Source: Zonotrichia leucophrys gambelii
Lineage: Eukaryota > Chordata > Aves > Passeriformes > Passerellidae
Assembly (NCBI RefSeq): GCF_028769735.1
Contig: NC_088171.1
Coordinates: forward strand, 145,783,917 to 145,847,916
Direction: 5' to 3'
Length of the DNA: 64,000 bases
The notes under the pieces are model-generated. The model was not told the DNA's origin. It did not search any database and saw only the letters and a program-made list of their open reading frames with translations. Every line of letters begins with the position of its first letter. Position 1 is the stretch's first letter. Below are positions 49,411 through 61,805 of this stretch, in pieces. Made by a program: the position numbers and the translations under genes.

Positions 49411-52400
49411 ATTTGTCCTGTGCAAGAGGAATGTCAGCTCCACCCAATATGTTCTGCTGAAATTCAGGAGATTCTCTGCACATCATGCTTTCATCTCACT
49501 CACAATATTCCTCTTTCTCACTCTTGAATTGAATTGATGCAGAAATAAAATGAGCTAAGTTTCTTTGTGGTTTTCCTTAGGTGAAATTCTCTCTCTTCTG
49601 GCTGTTTTACAACAGGGGTGTACATAACAGATCTCACTCTCATTCCTATTGTATAAAAACATGCTGCTTACAGTTCTGCTCCCTGAATCCTCATTTTCTA
49701 GACCAAAGCACAGGATTAACATGGACAGCCTCTGCTATCTGACTTTCTTTTAACAATTCAGCACTTTGTATTTTCCCAAATAGCAGAAAATCCTTAAGAG
49801 AAATGCAAGAATACTGAAGTCTTAAAGAGGTCCAAAAGGGGAAACAGTAAAAGAAAAGTAATTAACACAAAATTTCCAACCCCAGCACTTTAGACAGTGC
49901 TTTAGATGAGACAGTGTTAAGTTGTGGAAGAGAACTGGGACAGGCTTGTGGTTCTATTCTTGTTCTGTTCCTCATCAATTCACATTTGATGACTCTTGAA
50001 AACATTCTGTCCCTCCAAACACCAAACTTTTATGGAAAATGTAAAAAATGCACTTCAAACACTGTGAATCAATATTCAACAGCTGAAAGATATTTGCACC
50101 TACCCTTCCTGCACCTGCTCAAGCTCATATTTTCAGTCTGTCTCAGCACTTCATTTCACTTTTCCTCTTGCCAAAAAAGTGACCTAATGTCTTTTGGTGT
50201 TCCAGGGCAGGAAGAGAAAAGTGAGTCAACTCTGCATGTACTGAGTATTTGATGACCACATTTCTTTCCTAGCTGCCCTCATCTACATTGCCTGCCTAGA
50301 AAAATGTAGGATGACAGAAATGCTTTTCATGCCCAGCCAAGGGCCCCTGAATCAAAGTCCTGAAGAGAATGGATAAATACACTGGAACAAAAATGAATTC
50401 TCATGTCTAAACTTTCCTGCCTGAACCTTCCAGCAGGAAGACTCATAGGTTGGACCAGGTTTGGTTTGGCCCCATGCTACAGTGAGAAGTAAATTGAACA
50501 AAACTTTCAAATCATGGAAATAAATGTCTGATGTTTCCTTCACTCGAAGATAAGCTTTGTATCATAACTCCCCTGATGATTCAGACCTCTTGAGTTTTCC
50601 TTGCTGATTAGATGTGCATTAGGACTTGCCTGAGGTAGCTGAAAATAGCCATATGATGTATTAATCAATTTAATTTAGCATGGTCTATTTGCATGTCGTT
50701 ATGACTTTCTAAAGGCTTTACCTGGTGGCAGAGAAATTTCAGGGGGAACACTACTGTACAGAGGCAAGGAGAGCATCTCTAATTATAAGAACAACTTTCT
50801 AAATGTCACTTTCCTAACTCAGCACTCTTATACCTGGTACAGAGAGAAAAGATTTGTAATTCCCAGTAACCTTATTATCTGTTTCTTTCCTCATGACTTT
50901 CTACCTCAGCTACTTAGATTTTTTTTTCTAAAATGATAGATACCATGACTCCACCTTTCCTTGACATCTAAAGTGTACCAAATTAAAACAATGGTAAGGA
51001 TATTTTGTATCTGCCCCACTTTATTACCACTAAATGCATCATTAAGTGTAAATTGATCACAGCAGAGAGCACATTAATTGTGATCACAGTAGAGAGTCCT
51101 GATTTTCTGCTGATGCCACACTGTTTTCAGGATGAATGCAGCATTACTTCCCAAAAGAACCTGACTCACACTTGTGTGAGTATCACCTACTTTCAGCAGC
51201 AAAAATACCTTTCTTTAGAGAAAATTGTGAAGCTGCATCTACTGTCAGAGGATGCCCTGATATCTTCTCTCAACCTGACCACTCCCAGTGACATCCCAAT
51301 CCAAAGTGCTGCTTTCTTCACACATCACACCAAGCAGGACCCCAGTCATGCTGAGGTTAAAAGGGATTATTTCCCTCCTCAGGAAAATCCAGCTCTCAGA
51401 AATGAGCTGCTCATTGCTGATGTGCACATGGGAGGGGCAGATGCAACCATGTTGTTTTTAAGAAAACTCTTTCTTAAAGGGAAACAGCAGCAGGAGGAGA
51501 TATGCTTATCCTATTTACTAATGTAAATAAGTGCAATTTGAACTCAGTCCTTTTTCTGGCTTTAGTTTAAAGCTCATACTCAGGCTAAGACCTTGTCCAA
51601 TACTGCAGTTGGCAAGAAACAATAAATAGAGCTGGCAAACCCTCCCTAAAGTCAACTCTAACATTTTCTGTGATCATGAACTGAGCCCTGCACTTTTATT
51701 TTCCCTTTTTGCTGTGGACTCCCACTGCTTAGAGTGACATTTGTAATCAGGCAGTCCATCAGGTCTGCACTGGTAATGCTCAAGAAAACCAGAAATTCCA
51801 CAGTTCCCCGGACAGCAAACCCCACCACATCAATGAGCAGCACTTCCAGCTCCCCAGGAATAAACACACAGCTTCAGACCTCCCGTTCTGTCTTTTGAGA
51901 GCTGACTTCTCTGAGCTGATGGCTTTTAAACAGTAATATCAACAGGTTTGTTTGTATCGTCCTTGTGCCCACAGATCCTTTCACAATTTCCTAAAATAGG
52001 GTCTAAAATAGATCTTTTAGGAGCTAACAAAAACCTTCCCTTAAACAGCAAACAGATCTGTGTTTTCTTTCATGGTAGGTTTCTATAAAACCATACCATG
52101 GTGGTGTCTTAACTTCTCTAAATTCTAGATTTATATGATGCATGCTATTTTTAAGCATGAAAAAATTTGTCTTAGAAGAGATTTCTGCAGAAATAAACTA
52201 AGCTAGCAATAGAAACTTGGAATATTTTATCTTATGTTTATATATATAAACAAAACAAACCTGGGGTAGAAATAAAATTTACTGTTTAGATCCAAGGCCT
52301 CTCTGAGATCATTTTTGCCTAAACATTTGAGCAGAGGTTTGGACATTGCTGTAAACTTCCAGTTAACTGCTTGAAAGGCTCTCCCATAATTTCATGTTCT

Positions 52401-53554
52401 GTGTGAATACTGAAATTACAGATGCTTTTTCAGTGTGTTGGGATGTATCACTTTTGTTGTCCTCACAGAGCATAGAAACTCTTATTGCAGGAAAGACCTT
52501 TTTCCATTGAAAAATATTTCCAAAATGTAATTGCTGACCATCTCTAAAATTGAAAACACCTTTGCAATGTTCTTTGAAATAGAGTGAGGAAAAAGCGGTA
52601 GTGATAGGTAATCTCTTCACCTTTATTGCTTGTCTCTCAAAGTTAAGAAACACTTTGAATTTAAGAATTATAGTGAACCATGAAAACTTTTTACACCAAA
52701 TTGTAAATCCTTCTGCTTTATTACAATAAACACAAGGGTCTGACTTTCTTGGCACAGGTACTTTTATTGTATCCATTACTAACAGATATCAGCCAGTGAA
52801 ATCTGAATCATTCAGAGGGAAGGGTTACCTCATTTTCAGTGGATTTTGCTAAAAAATGAATGTTTGAAAAGCTCAGAGACTATGGCAACTGATCCTTTTA
52901 TATATAGAGAAGAAAGAAATGCATAATTTCTCTTTAACATGTCTAAGAAATCTTTGTTGAAGAAAATTTTTTATGTTTTCCAATCCTAAATCTGACATCA
53001 AATTGCTTCTCTTTTTTTAATCTTAAGCACTTAAGTCCATCCAACAAAAACATTCAAGTTTTCACAGTTTTACCTATGTGATTTTTTTTCCTTTGTATTC
53101 AAGAAAGAAAAGGAAGTAAGAATCCCAGTGTGTAAGTACTTGGCAATCAGCAATACTTGTTTGTCAAGAAAGTGGCTTAAAATGGATTGAACATAAGCCA
53201 AAATGGATTTCTGACACTGCAGAGTTTTCTCTTTCTTTTTAGGCTAGGGTAAATTTCTCACCTGTGTGAGGAACTCCTTCAGTTTGAATATCCTTCAAGC
53301 CAGGACACACCACAGATGAACACACCCCATGCCTCCCATCTCAGGCACCACCAGTGCTGCAGATCAGGACCTCCCTCCTTCAGCCTTCAAAGGAAATGAG
53401 TTTGCTTCTCCTGCCAGCTCTGCACAGATCTGGGAATAACCTAAAACCCAGGCTTATCTCACAGAGAGTGCGAATACTCAAGCCTTGACAGCAATGTTAT
53501 TTCAAGCAATCTCTGGTTTCTGTGGTGTTTTGTTTGGATTTGGGGTGTGGTGCA
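49411..53554. other. Intergenic, no gene seen
   Basis: A 173-codon open frame (51005-51526, plus) opens at TTG; its first ATG is at 51113, leaving about 137 codons. It has no recognisable domain. Two 16-bp near-copies (tgatcacagcagagag at 51054, tgatcacagtagagag at 51081) sit at its beginning. A perfect octamer ATTTGCAT with homeodomain-like words lies at 50650-50700. No RNA gene or repeat family recognised. Confidence 0.6.
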
Positions 53555-54337
53555 GTTGACACAGTGGAGGGAAGGGATGGAGATGTGGAGCTGTGTAAAC
53601 CTCTTCAGGCTCAGCAAGGTCAAGTGCAAGGTCCTGCTCCTGGGTCAGGGAAATCCCAAATCCAAACACAGAGTAGAAGGAAGGATTGAGGAGAAGGACT
53701 CGGGGTGTTGATGGAAGAGAAGCTCAGGAACCGGCAGTGTGCTCTTGCAGCCCAGGAACCAAAGGTGTCCTGGGCTGCATCCAAAGCCCCCTGGGCAGCA
53801 GGTGAGGGAGGGGATTCTGCCCCTCTGCTCTGCTCTGCTGTGGTGAGACCCCACCTGCAGTGGTCTGGGGTCCCCTACAAAAAAGGAGATGGATCTCTTG
53901 GAATGAGTCCATACAAGGCTTGAAGAGGGTCAGAGGGTTGGAGCATCTCTGCTATGGAGGTATGCTGAGAGAGTTGGGATTGTGCCTGGAGAGGAGAAGG
54001 CTCTATGGAAACCTTTTAGCACCTTGCAATACCTAAAAGGGGCTTGCAGGAGAGCTGGAGAGGGACTTTCCACAAGGGCATGGAGTGAATGGACAAGGAG
54101 TAATGACTACAGATTAGATGTTGGGGAAAAAAATTTTACTGAGAGGGTGGTGAGGCACTGGAGCACATTGCTGGGAGGAGCTGTGGGTGCCTCATCCCTG
54201 GAAGTGTTCAAGGCCAGGCTGGACAAGGCACCTGGTCTGGTGGAAGGCGCCCCTGCCCATGGCAGGGGAGTTGGAACTGGATGACATTTAAGGTCCCCTC
54301 CAACACAAACCATTCCAAGATTCTATGCTTCTGTGAT
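53555..54337 (+). repeat. CR1 LINE, ~780 bp, ORF2 C-terminus plus 3' UTR (broken)
   Basis: The longest CR1 in the window, in sense. It starts in the 'gttgacacagtggagggaaggg' region of ORF2 and runs through 'caaggtcaagtgcaaggtcctgc', 'gagaaggactcggggtgttg', 'gtgagaccccacctgcagtgg', 'ggagaggagaaggctc', 'gagggtggtgaggcactgg', 'ggaagtgttcaaggccaggctgg' and 'ggcaggggagttggaactgg', to the terminal 'ccattccaagattctatgc' (each in part). In translation, motifs of the reverse-transcriptase C-terminal region remain (RQCALAAQ, VRPHLQ, GVPYKKG in the frame at 53705-53923). The reading frame is broken by deletions and frameshifts, so this is a dead copy. Confidence 0.9.
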
Positions 54338-54929
54338 CTGCTCAGTACATTTAGAGGAGAATCATGATCAGCTAATGGGGACAACTTCAGTGTGAGATAA
54401 AATCACCCAGAGTTACACAAAATATATTTTATTCAAAATTAGAGTCCAAAGTGTCTAGAAGGGAGATGAAGGGGTTCATTCCATGGGTCCCCTGTCTCCG
54501 CATGGTCATTTCAAATCCAGTCAATTCCAGACCCTGAAAAGCTGTCTCCACTAATAGGCTTTCAAGTATATCTGTGCCTTTTAATATTTTTCAGTTTGGG
54601 TGCTTTTCCCCCATAGTACTACACATTTTTAAGGTGTTCCATGCAGAGTCCTCATCTATTTATAGTCTGCCTGTTACAGGAGAAATGGAGGGCAGAATTG
54701 CTCCTAACCTGTTGTTCAGAGATCTCTGCCTTTTCAAACACCAAGAAAGAAATAGGCTGTAAATTACATATTGCATAGTGGCCAGAAAGAACATGCAGTT
54801 GTATAATCAGCCATAATAGGACTCCAAGAAGGTATCAGACTGCATCTAATTTTTATTGAAACACCAAAGTCATCTTAAGGCTCATATTGTCAGGGGTATC
54901 TTTCAGACCAAATTCTGTTTGCTACACCC
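54338..54929. other. Intergenic, no gene seen
   Basis: Unique sequence between the CR1 copy and the candidate conserved block. No coding frame of note and no further repeat recognised. Confidence 0.65.
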
Positions 54930-55700
54930 TGTAAAAATTAAGCTAGTCATTATAAACTTAATCTGCTGTCTGAATGGCAAAATTGAAAAGCACTCAAGCA
55001 TTAAACTGCTCTTCTTAAAGGAAAAGTAATAAAGCAATATGGGTAATATATAAATAGCTTTAAAGGTTGCTGTGAGCAGGACAGCTGGGCTGAGCATGTT
55101 AGCGAAAATTGTAATGTATCATGGCACTCAGTAAAGCTGCATTTGTTCAATATGCTGGTTTTGTCACTGACTGGTTTGCAACTATTATTGGCTTTGTGGA
55201 GAATCCAACAATTTTTTTTTTTTTTTAAATTCAAGAAAGTTAAGTTTGTCAGTGCAAAGCGCTGCTTCGAAACCTATTAAGTCCTCCTTAAAACACATAT
55301 CCTGCTTGAGTGGAAAGTTAGTTAATGCCAAGTGATAAACATTTATTTGGTTGCTTATTAGCCAAAGATCTTTATCAGGTTAACTCTATTCTAATTGGTT
55401 CTATTGATGAAGTGACCTTGGCTTCAAGGCTCCTAAATAGTCAGTGTACATATTGAGAAATTAAATAAGCATACTTTCATTTGTCCATTATCAGTCTATG
55501 AAATCTGACACAGTACAATAACTGAGAAATATTAAACTCTGGGTTGCATCACTATTTATAAAAACATAAATCTCCAAGTATTTTCATCATGCTTGATACT
55601 TTGGTGTGACACCTTGACTTTCAATATTCAGGACTTCATCATAAGACCCATTATTAATTGTAGTGAGACTTTATTATACCAAATGATGCTTGAATTCTTA
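54930..55700. promoter_or_regulatory. Candidate conserved non-coding element (inferred)
   Basis: AT-rich but not low-complexity, with a dense run of transcription-factor-like words: TAATTGG, GATAAACA (forkhead-like) and TTATTTGG around 55333-55400, CAAAGATCTTTATC (paired TCF/LEF-like, 55363), GGTTAACT (HNF1-like, 55378), and CTATTTATA near 55550. A T15 run at 55212-55226 splits it. No coding frame fits and no repeat family is recognised. The texture resembles vertebrate conserved enhancers, but conservation was not tested. Confidence 0.35.
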
Positions 55701-56728
55701 AAATGGGACAGTCTGGATGTAGGTGTGGGCCTGGCCACAGGCTTGGCTGTGGAGCATTTACTCAACTGAAGTCCACCTTATCCCCAGTGGGACTTCTCGA
55801 ACTTCAGGCAGTTACATCAGTTTACCAAAGGTACTTGCAGGATGAATTAGCTGTGCATATCAATTTTTGAGATGACTGTTTGGGGTCTTAATCACCAAGT
55901 GATTATGACATCATTATTCTGCAAAGAGTTCTTCAGCATACATATGATCAACATTGAGGTACTTTGCTGAATAGTGAGGAAATAGAAAAAAACCAAAAAG
56001 GATTGGAATCTGGCTATTATAATTTTTGTCAATGGTAAATATTGGTAAGCATTTGCATTTAAAAACTATGACTATGTTTTATGCCCCAAACTTTGCAATA
56101 GAGAAAGTGCTGCAGATGAGGAAAATGGGTTGTCATAAACTGGCTAACTTAGACCATAAAGAGATTACAATACATGTAAGATTTTAACTCATGTTTTCTC
56201 ACATTCGACAATCACATAAGGTTCTTGACCTCAGAGACAAAAAGCAAGAGAAAAAAAAAGACAGTTGCTTGTCATTATTGAGATAATTTTCCAGCACAGC
56301 TTTCTGTCTCTGTAAATGGCATGGCTCACTCTTGCATTCTGAGTATGACCTGAGAGAAAAACAGTGTTGTACCACTGTAGTTGAACCTTTTGCCTGCATG
56401 GACAGATTAACTGACCATGTGCTTGTTCCTGCCATGTTGCAGACCCTTAAAAAAAAAAAAAAACAAAAACAAACAAACAAACAAACAAAAACAAAAACCC
56501 CAAAACTCTCTCCTTGTTACCCCTATTTTTCTTTCAAGGGAGCAGAGAAACCACTTTCTTTCCATGTTTAAATTATGTTGAAATTGTTTTAACAGCTCTG
56601 GCTGATCAATCTATCAGTAAACAGTGTAAATTAAGTGAATCCTTGTGCAGATGTGAATTTCACTGGTGAAACCTTCAGGAGAAATCCAATGTGGCTGAAC
56701 TTCAACTAAAAGATCCAGACTGTGCATC
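55701..56728. other. Intergenic, no gene seen
   Basis: AT-rich unique sequence apart from the A-rich simple repeat at 56449-56497. No coding frame of note. Confidence 0.65.
56449..56497. repeat. Poly(A) plus (AAAC)n simple repeat
   Basis: A run of 15 A (56449-56463) is followed by cAAAAAc and five or so AAAC units. This could be a decayed retroposon tail on the plus strand, but no body is recognisable upstream. Confidence 0.9.
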
Positions 56729-57215
56729 TTACTGTGTCCAGTTCTGGGCTCCTCAGGGCAAGAGAGACATGGAGCTCCTGGAGCAGGTCCAAAGATGATG
56801 AAGGAACAGGAACATCTCTTTTATGAGGAAAGGCTGAGGGAGCTGGGCCTCTTCAACTTTGAAGAGATTACAGAGAGGGAACCTTATCAATGACTGAGAG
56901 GACCTCAGTATCTGTAGGAAAATGTCAGACCAGGCTCTGCTCATTTGTCCTGAGCTACAGGACAAGAGACAATGGGCAGGAGCTGATGCACAGGAAGTTC
57001 CACCTGAATATGAGAAGGAACTTCTTTTCTGTGACAATATACAGGAACATATTGCCCAGGGAAAGTGTAGAGTCTCTCCTTCACTGAGATATTCAGGAGC
57101 TCTCTGGACACAATCCTGTGCCATGTGCTCTGGGATGACCCTACCTGAGCAGGGAGGTTGGACCAGATGGACACTGTGGTCCCTTCCAACCTGACCCATT
57201 CTGTAATTTTGTGAC
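56729..57215 (+). repeat. CR1 LINE 3' end, ~490 bp
   Basis: Sense CR1: 'actgtgtccagttctgggctcctcag', 'gagagacatggagctcctgg', 'gaggaaaggctgagggagctggg', 'gacaagagacaatgggcagg', 'ttgcccagggaaag', 'tgagcagggaggttggaccagatgg' and 'tggtcccttccaacctgaccc', ending 'attctgtaattttgtgac' (each in part). It covers the last part of ORF2 and the whole 3' untranslated region, and the 8-bp-type CR1 terminal repeat is recognisable. A minus-strand frame of 148 codons across it is an antisense shadow. Confidence 0.9.
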
Positions 57216-58350
57216 TGTTTTCCTTTTTCCTCTTAGTTTTGATTGTGTTTGCACCTTCTCAAAATGCTCTATGTTGAAACAAACCCAGAAATGTCTGTGA
57301 AGTCCTGTCACTTTCCACACTTTACCTCCTAACACATCTCACCATGTGCAGTAATGGGTAAGGCTCTTGATGTGAAACCCTGACCAGGTTTGCTCCAACA
57401 AAACCTGTTATTCTGGGTCAGCACTTCTGAGCTTGATGCTTGTTCCCAACTAAAGCAAAGCTGCATGTAATTTGTTTCTTTTAAAGTAACAATGTTTTTT
57501 TCTCTTTTTATTAACCACGACATTGCCCCTCATTATCTGGAATTTGTGTTAATTTTAGCCTGATTAAGCAACAGACATTTACCATTCACAATCATAAAGT
57601 TCAGTTCATCCCATGGAGGGGGGAATGACCAGGCACTGCAATTAAGCAGAGTTCACTGCAAAATATTCAAAATTAATGGTGACAAAAGAGGGTAATTTCA
57701 CATGTGAGCTTACATTTCCCAAAGTGTAGCTGAAAAATACATCTTCTATTTTTTTGAGACAGACATTGCAGCTTCCTTCATCCAAGTTCCATAATGCTCT
57801 GGCATTATTATCTGTGAGACAATAGTCACTGAGGTGACATTCTGCTGCAGATGTGCTGTCTCCCAAATCTCTTAGAAAAGGCTTTGTGTTCTTTTTTGAA
57901 AGGGAAAGGGGATATCAAGGCTTAACAGAGTCCTTAAAGAAGTCTGACAAGAAAGTGGGTGGTGGATGAGATAACAGGACTGCAGGCTGATATATGCAGA
58001 GAAAAATGGGATGGAGTCACAAAGTATTTCTGAAAAATTCTCTTTAAATTATATTCAAATACCTTCACATATTTGTTTTTCTGAATTCAGCTCCAGCTGC
58101 AACCATTTTAAGAGACTGAAATGACAAAAAGGTCCAGCATGATACTAATATTAGATGCCTTTATGTGCTTCATAAATGCATAAATGTATATGAAAAACAC
58201 TGCGACAGTCCAGTTCCCTGCAGTCCTACTGAATTCTAGACATATGACAGAGCACCTTTTCAAAATTAACAAATTATTCAAGCAGTTCTAGTGAAACTTG
58301 GAAGATGAGAAATGGGAATGTAATAAAATGTTTTTTCCACCCTTATATTG
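57216..58350. other. Intergenic, no gene seen
   Basis: The segment 57520-57720 has homeodomain-like words (GATTAAGC, CAATTAAGC) but is otherwise unremarkable. No coding frame or repeat recognised. Confidence 0.65.
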
Positions 58351-58530
58351 AACATAGAATTACAAAAGAAAATATTGGAAGGGATATCCTAGGTCATCTC
58401 TCTAGTCTTCCTCAAATCCAGGTCAGCTTCAAATGTTATAAAAGCTTTCTGAGGGGTTTTTCCTCTTGAGTTTCAAATAACTCCAAGGATGGAATTCCTA
58501 CAGCCTCCCTGGGCCCTGTTCCACTGTTTG
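58351..58530 (-). repeat. CR1 LINE 3' fragment (old)
   Basis: Antisense CR1 blocks in order: 'aacatagaattacaaaag' (decayed tail), 'attggaagggatatcctaggtcatc', then 'aactccaaggatggaattcctacagcctccctgggccctgttcc' in part. This matches the 3' untranslated region of a minus-strand CR1, resembling the copy at 521-680 in its 'ctccaaggatgga' block. High divergence suggests age. The right end is approximate. Confidence 0.75.
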
Positions 58531-61500
58531 TATTTTCTGTCCTACAGTTGTGCCAGTTATCCATTTATCTTTTTGTTCACCATTTGTTCACCCCACTCAG
58601 AAGTTCTGTCTCTGTCTGCTTACAGCCATTCTTTAGACAGAGGACAGCAGGTACCTCCTCAGCCTTTTCTGCAGGATAATCTGCTACATTATGTGTTGCA
58701 TCCCCTTAAACAAATTGGTTTCTCTCTGCCAGACCCTACTTTGTCTCTCAGACTCTCTTCTGTACTGAGGTCCCAATATGGAATTAATTTTACCAGAGGT
58801 GTCCTCCAATTAACCTGAATTCCTTGGTTTGTGTTTCTTTAAAATGGCCCCTGGGCACAGAGAGTCAGTACCAAGATCATTATCAGGAATCCTTCAATGA
58901 GAGGATTAGGCTGAGAAACAAGATAGTGCTGTATATAAAAGATTTGTAAGATAAATCTCAATTAAATCAGTGAGAACTGAATCAGAGCTGTGTTTCACTA
59001 TTCCAGTGTTATGGCAGACGGAGACAAAACAAGAAATAGGACAATATTCTCCACAACTTCCCTGCTGCTAATGACCTCTCAAACTCAAAACCCAATAAAA
59101 TCACTTATTGTTTCATCAGACCTGTCTGAAGTCCTTGAGGGCTGAGTGCAATATCAGGTCTAGCAAAGGTGGCAGAGAGCTCATCCACAATTTTCAAAAA
59201 TGCTCCAAAAGAGAAAATACAGGACTTTACTCCTTCATGGCTGAATGTCCAGGTATCAACCTTCTCACAGGTTATTGCAAAGGTGCAGATGCATTCTCTT
59301 TACTCATTTCACACAGGCTTTAGCAATTCTGGATGTGAGACACCCTGGGAATTATTCAGTGCAGGGGGCAAGACCACCAGACAGGAGAGTACATGCCTAG
59401 GACAGGGCAAGAGCAAGCAGCATGGTTTCCATTCCCTGCAGGAGTGAGGGACAGTAACATTTGGGTCCTGCAGTTCAGGGAAAATCACTTTAGCTGCTGG
59501 CTGTGGTTCCACCCTCAGCAGGGTCTCACTCTTGTATGAGCACCCACAGGACAGAGATGCCTGTGCTGCAGTAGATTTGCCAAATATCCAGGGCAATAAC
59601 TCACCCCTGAACCATCAGGTATCTATGCCAGGGGCTGAGATGTTATTCGTTGCCCGGTTCCTTTTTACTGAGAGAACAAAATCCATGTTAGTATGGACCT
59701 CTGCTCAGCTATCAGCAATTTAGAGTCAGACCTTTCCCTCACAAGTTTCCCATCATCTGTCCTTACGTGATGGCAAACCTTGAGTGTGGGGAGACTTCAT
59801 CTTTTTTTAGCATCAGGAGCAGCTTTTTGTGTTCACCTGCATCAAAAAGCACCAGGGAGCTGCTGAGCTGATTTGGGATTCATCAGTTTTGGGGCCTACT
59901 GGAGGGGGGCACTGGCCATGGAAAGGGTGTCAGGAGTGCTTGGATTCTGACCTGATAGATTCTTCAGTGGACTTAGGTTCACAACTTATAACCTCACTAT
60001 TCCTGAAGTGGGAGGCAGTGGAAACTTGGTGTTCTGCTCTCCTTCAGGCTGTGGATGTGTTAACAATTGCATGTCGGTTGTCTTGAAACCAAAACCAATT
60101 CGATATGGAAAATCTTTGTTTCTCTGTTGCTTTCTCTTTCAAATGACAGTAGAGCAAGACAATGTCTCATTAGAGTGTTCCTGGTTGAGGAAGAATAGCC
60201 AGGGAATTTCACAGTGAAATTCTAAGTCATTTTAAGAGGACAATATGATACAAATATTGTTTTAATTGTGTCATCAAAGTATGACTTTTTCATTCTATTT
60301 TATGACAAAACTGAAAAGATGGCACTTTTAGGGCTAAAGCAAGAGTTGGATTCTCCTGCAATAGGAGCTCCTAAAGACTTTGCATAAAGTAGCATAAGAA
60401 GGAACTGCTTTACCTCTCCCATTGAACACTGCATGTCTCTGGTGCCCATTGTGGAGTGATCCTAGCCCTAGATGAAGGATGCACCCCTTGTATCCCTGCA
60501 GAAATTGATTATTTTTCCAGCAACCAAGACACATTAAAAGAAAAAAAAAAGGAAAGAAATGTTTTAACTTGCAGAAATGCTTACATACAAGATTGTGATG
60601 CTTCTTTTTTCTAAAGATATTTTCTTTACCAAAAGCTTCCATGGATTTGAACTTCTTTCCAAATTGCATACAATAGGGGTGCATTGAAATTTTTAAAAAT
60701 TAGTAGGTGTAGATCAGTTTAAAGAACAGGAAATGATAATTTCCCAGATTTTCCAAGACTTTTGCTGTGATCTTACCTTCACTCTGCCTCAACCCTGTAA
60801 AATAATTTTACTGCCTTTATTATTGAGTCTCCTTTCTATTTAGGTCTGCAGAGCAGATGTTGCTGTCTCTTTTTACAATACCCTGGAAAACAATACCCTG
60901 AGTTCAGCTCATCCCATTAAATACATCACAGACACCATTTTTCATCCAGTCATTAATACACAGCGTTTTCTTTCCTCCTGGCTGTCCTTCATTCTGAGCT
61001 AAGAACTTTTTCTTCATCTTTCTCTTGCAACACCTTGCAGATAAAGTAATTTTATTCTTCTTTTCCAAGATAGAAAAGCAAAGTTGTTACCATACCTCAG
61101 CAAGGCTCCCTTTAAGAACTTGATGATGCAAATAAACCAGAAAGACAAATGTAAATGTTGTTCCAATTTCGTGGGATCCAGGATGTCTCTGTGGGTACAT
61201 TATAGGTTGCATTGGAGGTGGTAATATTGAGGAGGTAGCTAGGAATAGCCTTCAGCATTAAAAATTTAAGCCTGCAACTCATTCACAGCTGTGGCTGTGC
61301 ATGCACTGGGAGAAAAATGGCACATCTGAAAACAGAATCAGTATATGTCCGCCAAACTTGTCCCAAGGAAGAGGAACTGCTTTGCTAGGTGACTATTCTT
61401 GGGAATGCAATGCTATTCCTGATCTTATTCATAACTATCCATTGCTTCATGCATTTTTCCACCATGGATGCCATTTAGTCTTGATTACCTTCTTTTAATT

Positions 61501-61727
61501 TGGTTTAGTTTATATTGTAGAGAAGGTCATATTCTGCAGGTCATATCCTACTATTGTACTCTGCAATTTTCAGGTAGGAATTTTGTCTTTCCAGAAGTCT
61601 TTCAGAGTTATCATGTCTGTGTTTGTAGCCCTTATTTGGATTTACTTCTTAATGGGAAAGAGTCACCAATCATTCCTTGAAAAAACAAGAGGCCCAGCAA
61701 TTTCTTTGGTCAGATCAGACACGTCTG
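58531..61727. other. Intergenic, no gene seen
   Basis: Mostly AT-rich unique sequence with a few GC-richer stretches (59330-59600, 59830-60060) that have overlapping short frames and no domain. No RNA gene or named repeat found. Confidence 0.65.
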
Positions 61728-61805
61728 TTTCTGCAATTGAGATGGGAATCAGCTCCAGATTTGATGTTTCTGCAATTGCGATGTGGATCAGCTCCAGATT
61801 TGATG
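61728..61805. repeat. Two-copy 39-bp tandem duplication
   Basis: Copy 1 (61728-61766) and copy 2 (61767-61805) are directly adjacent and differ at 3 of 39 positions (gag/gcg, ggg/gtg and gaa/gga). Both contain atcagctccagatttgatg at the 3' half. The unit is a multiple of three, so it stays in frame within an 83-codon open frame (61583-61834) that opens at TTG. That frame has no domain and is not considered a gene. Confidence 0.95.

Noticed and set aside
53705..53923. Open frame with reverse-transcriptase-like residues
   Set aside because: Not a gene: it is a remnant of CR1 ORF2, broken by indels before and after.
56753..57199. 148-codon minus-strand frame
   Set aside because: It runs antisense through a plus-strand CR1 3' end, so it is a shadow of the repeat.
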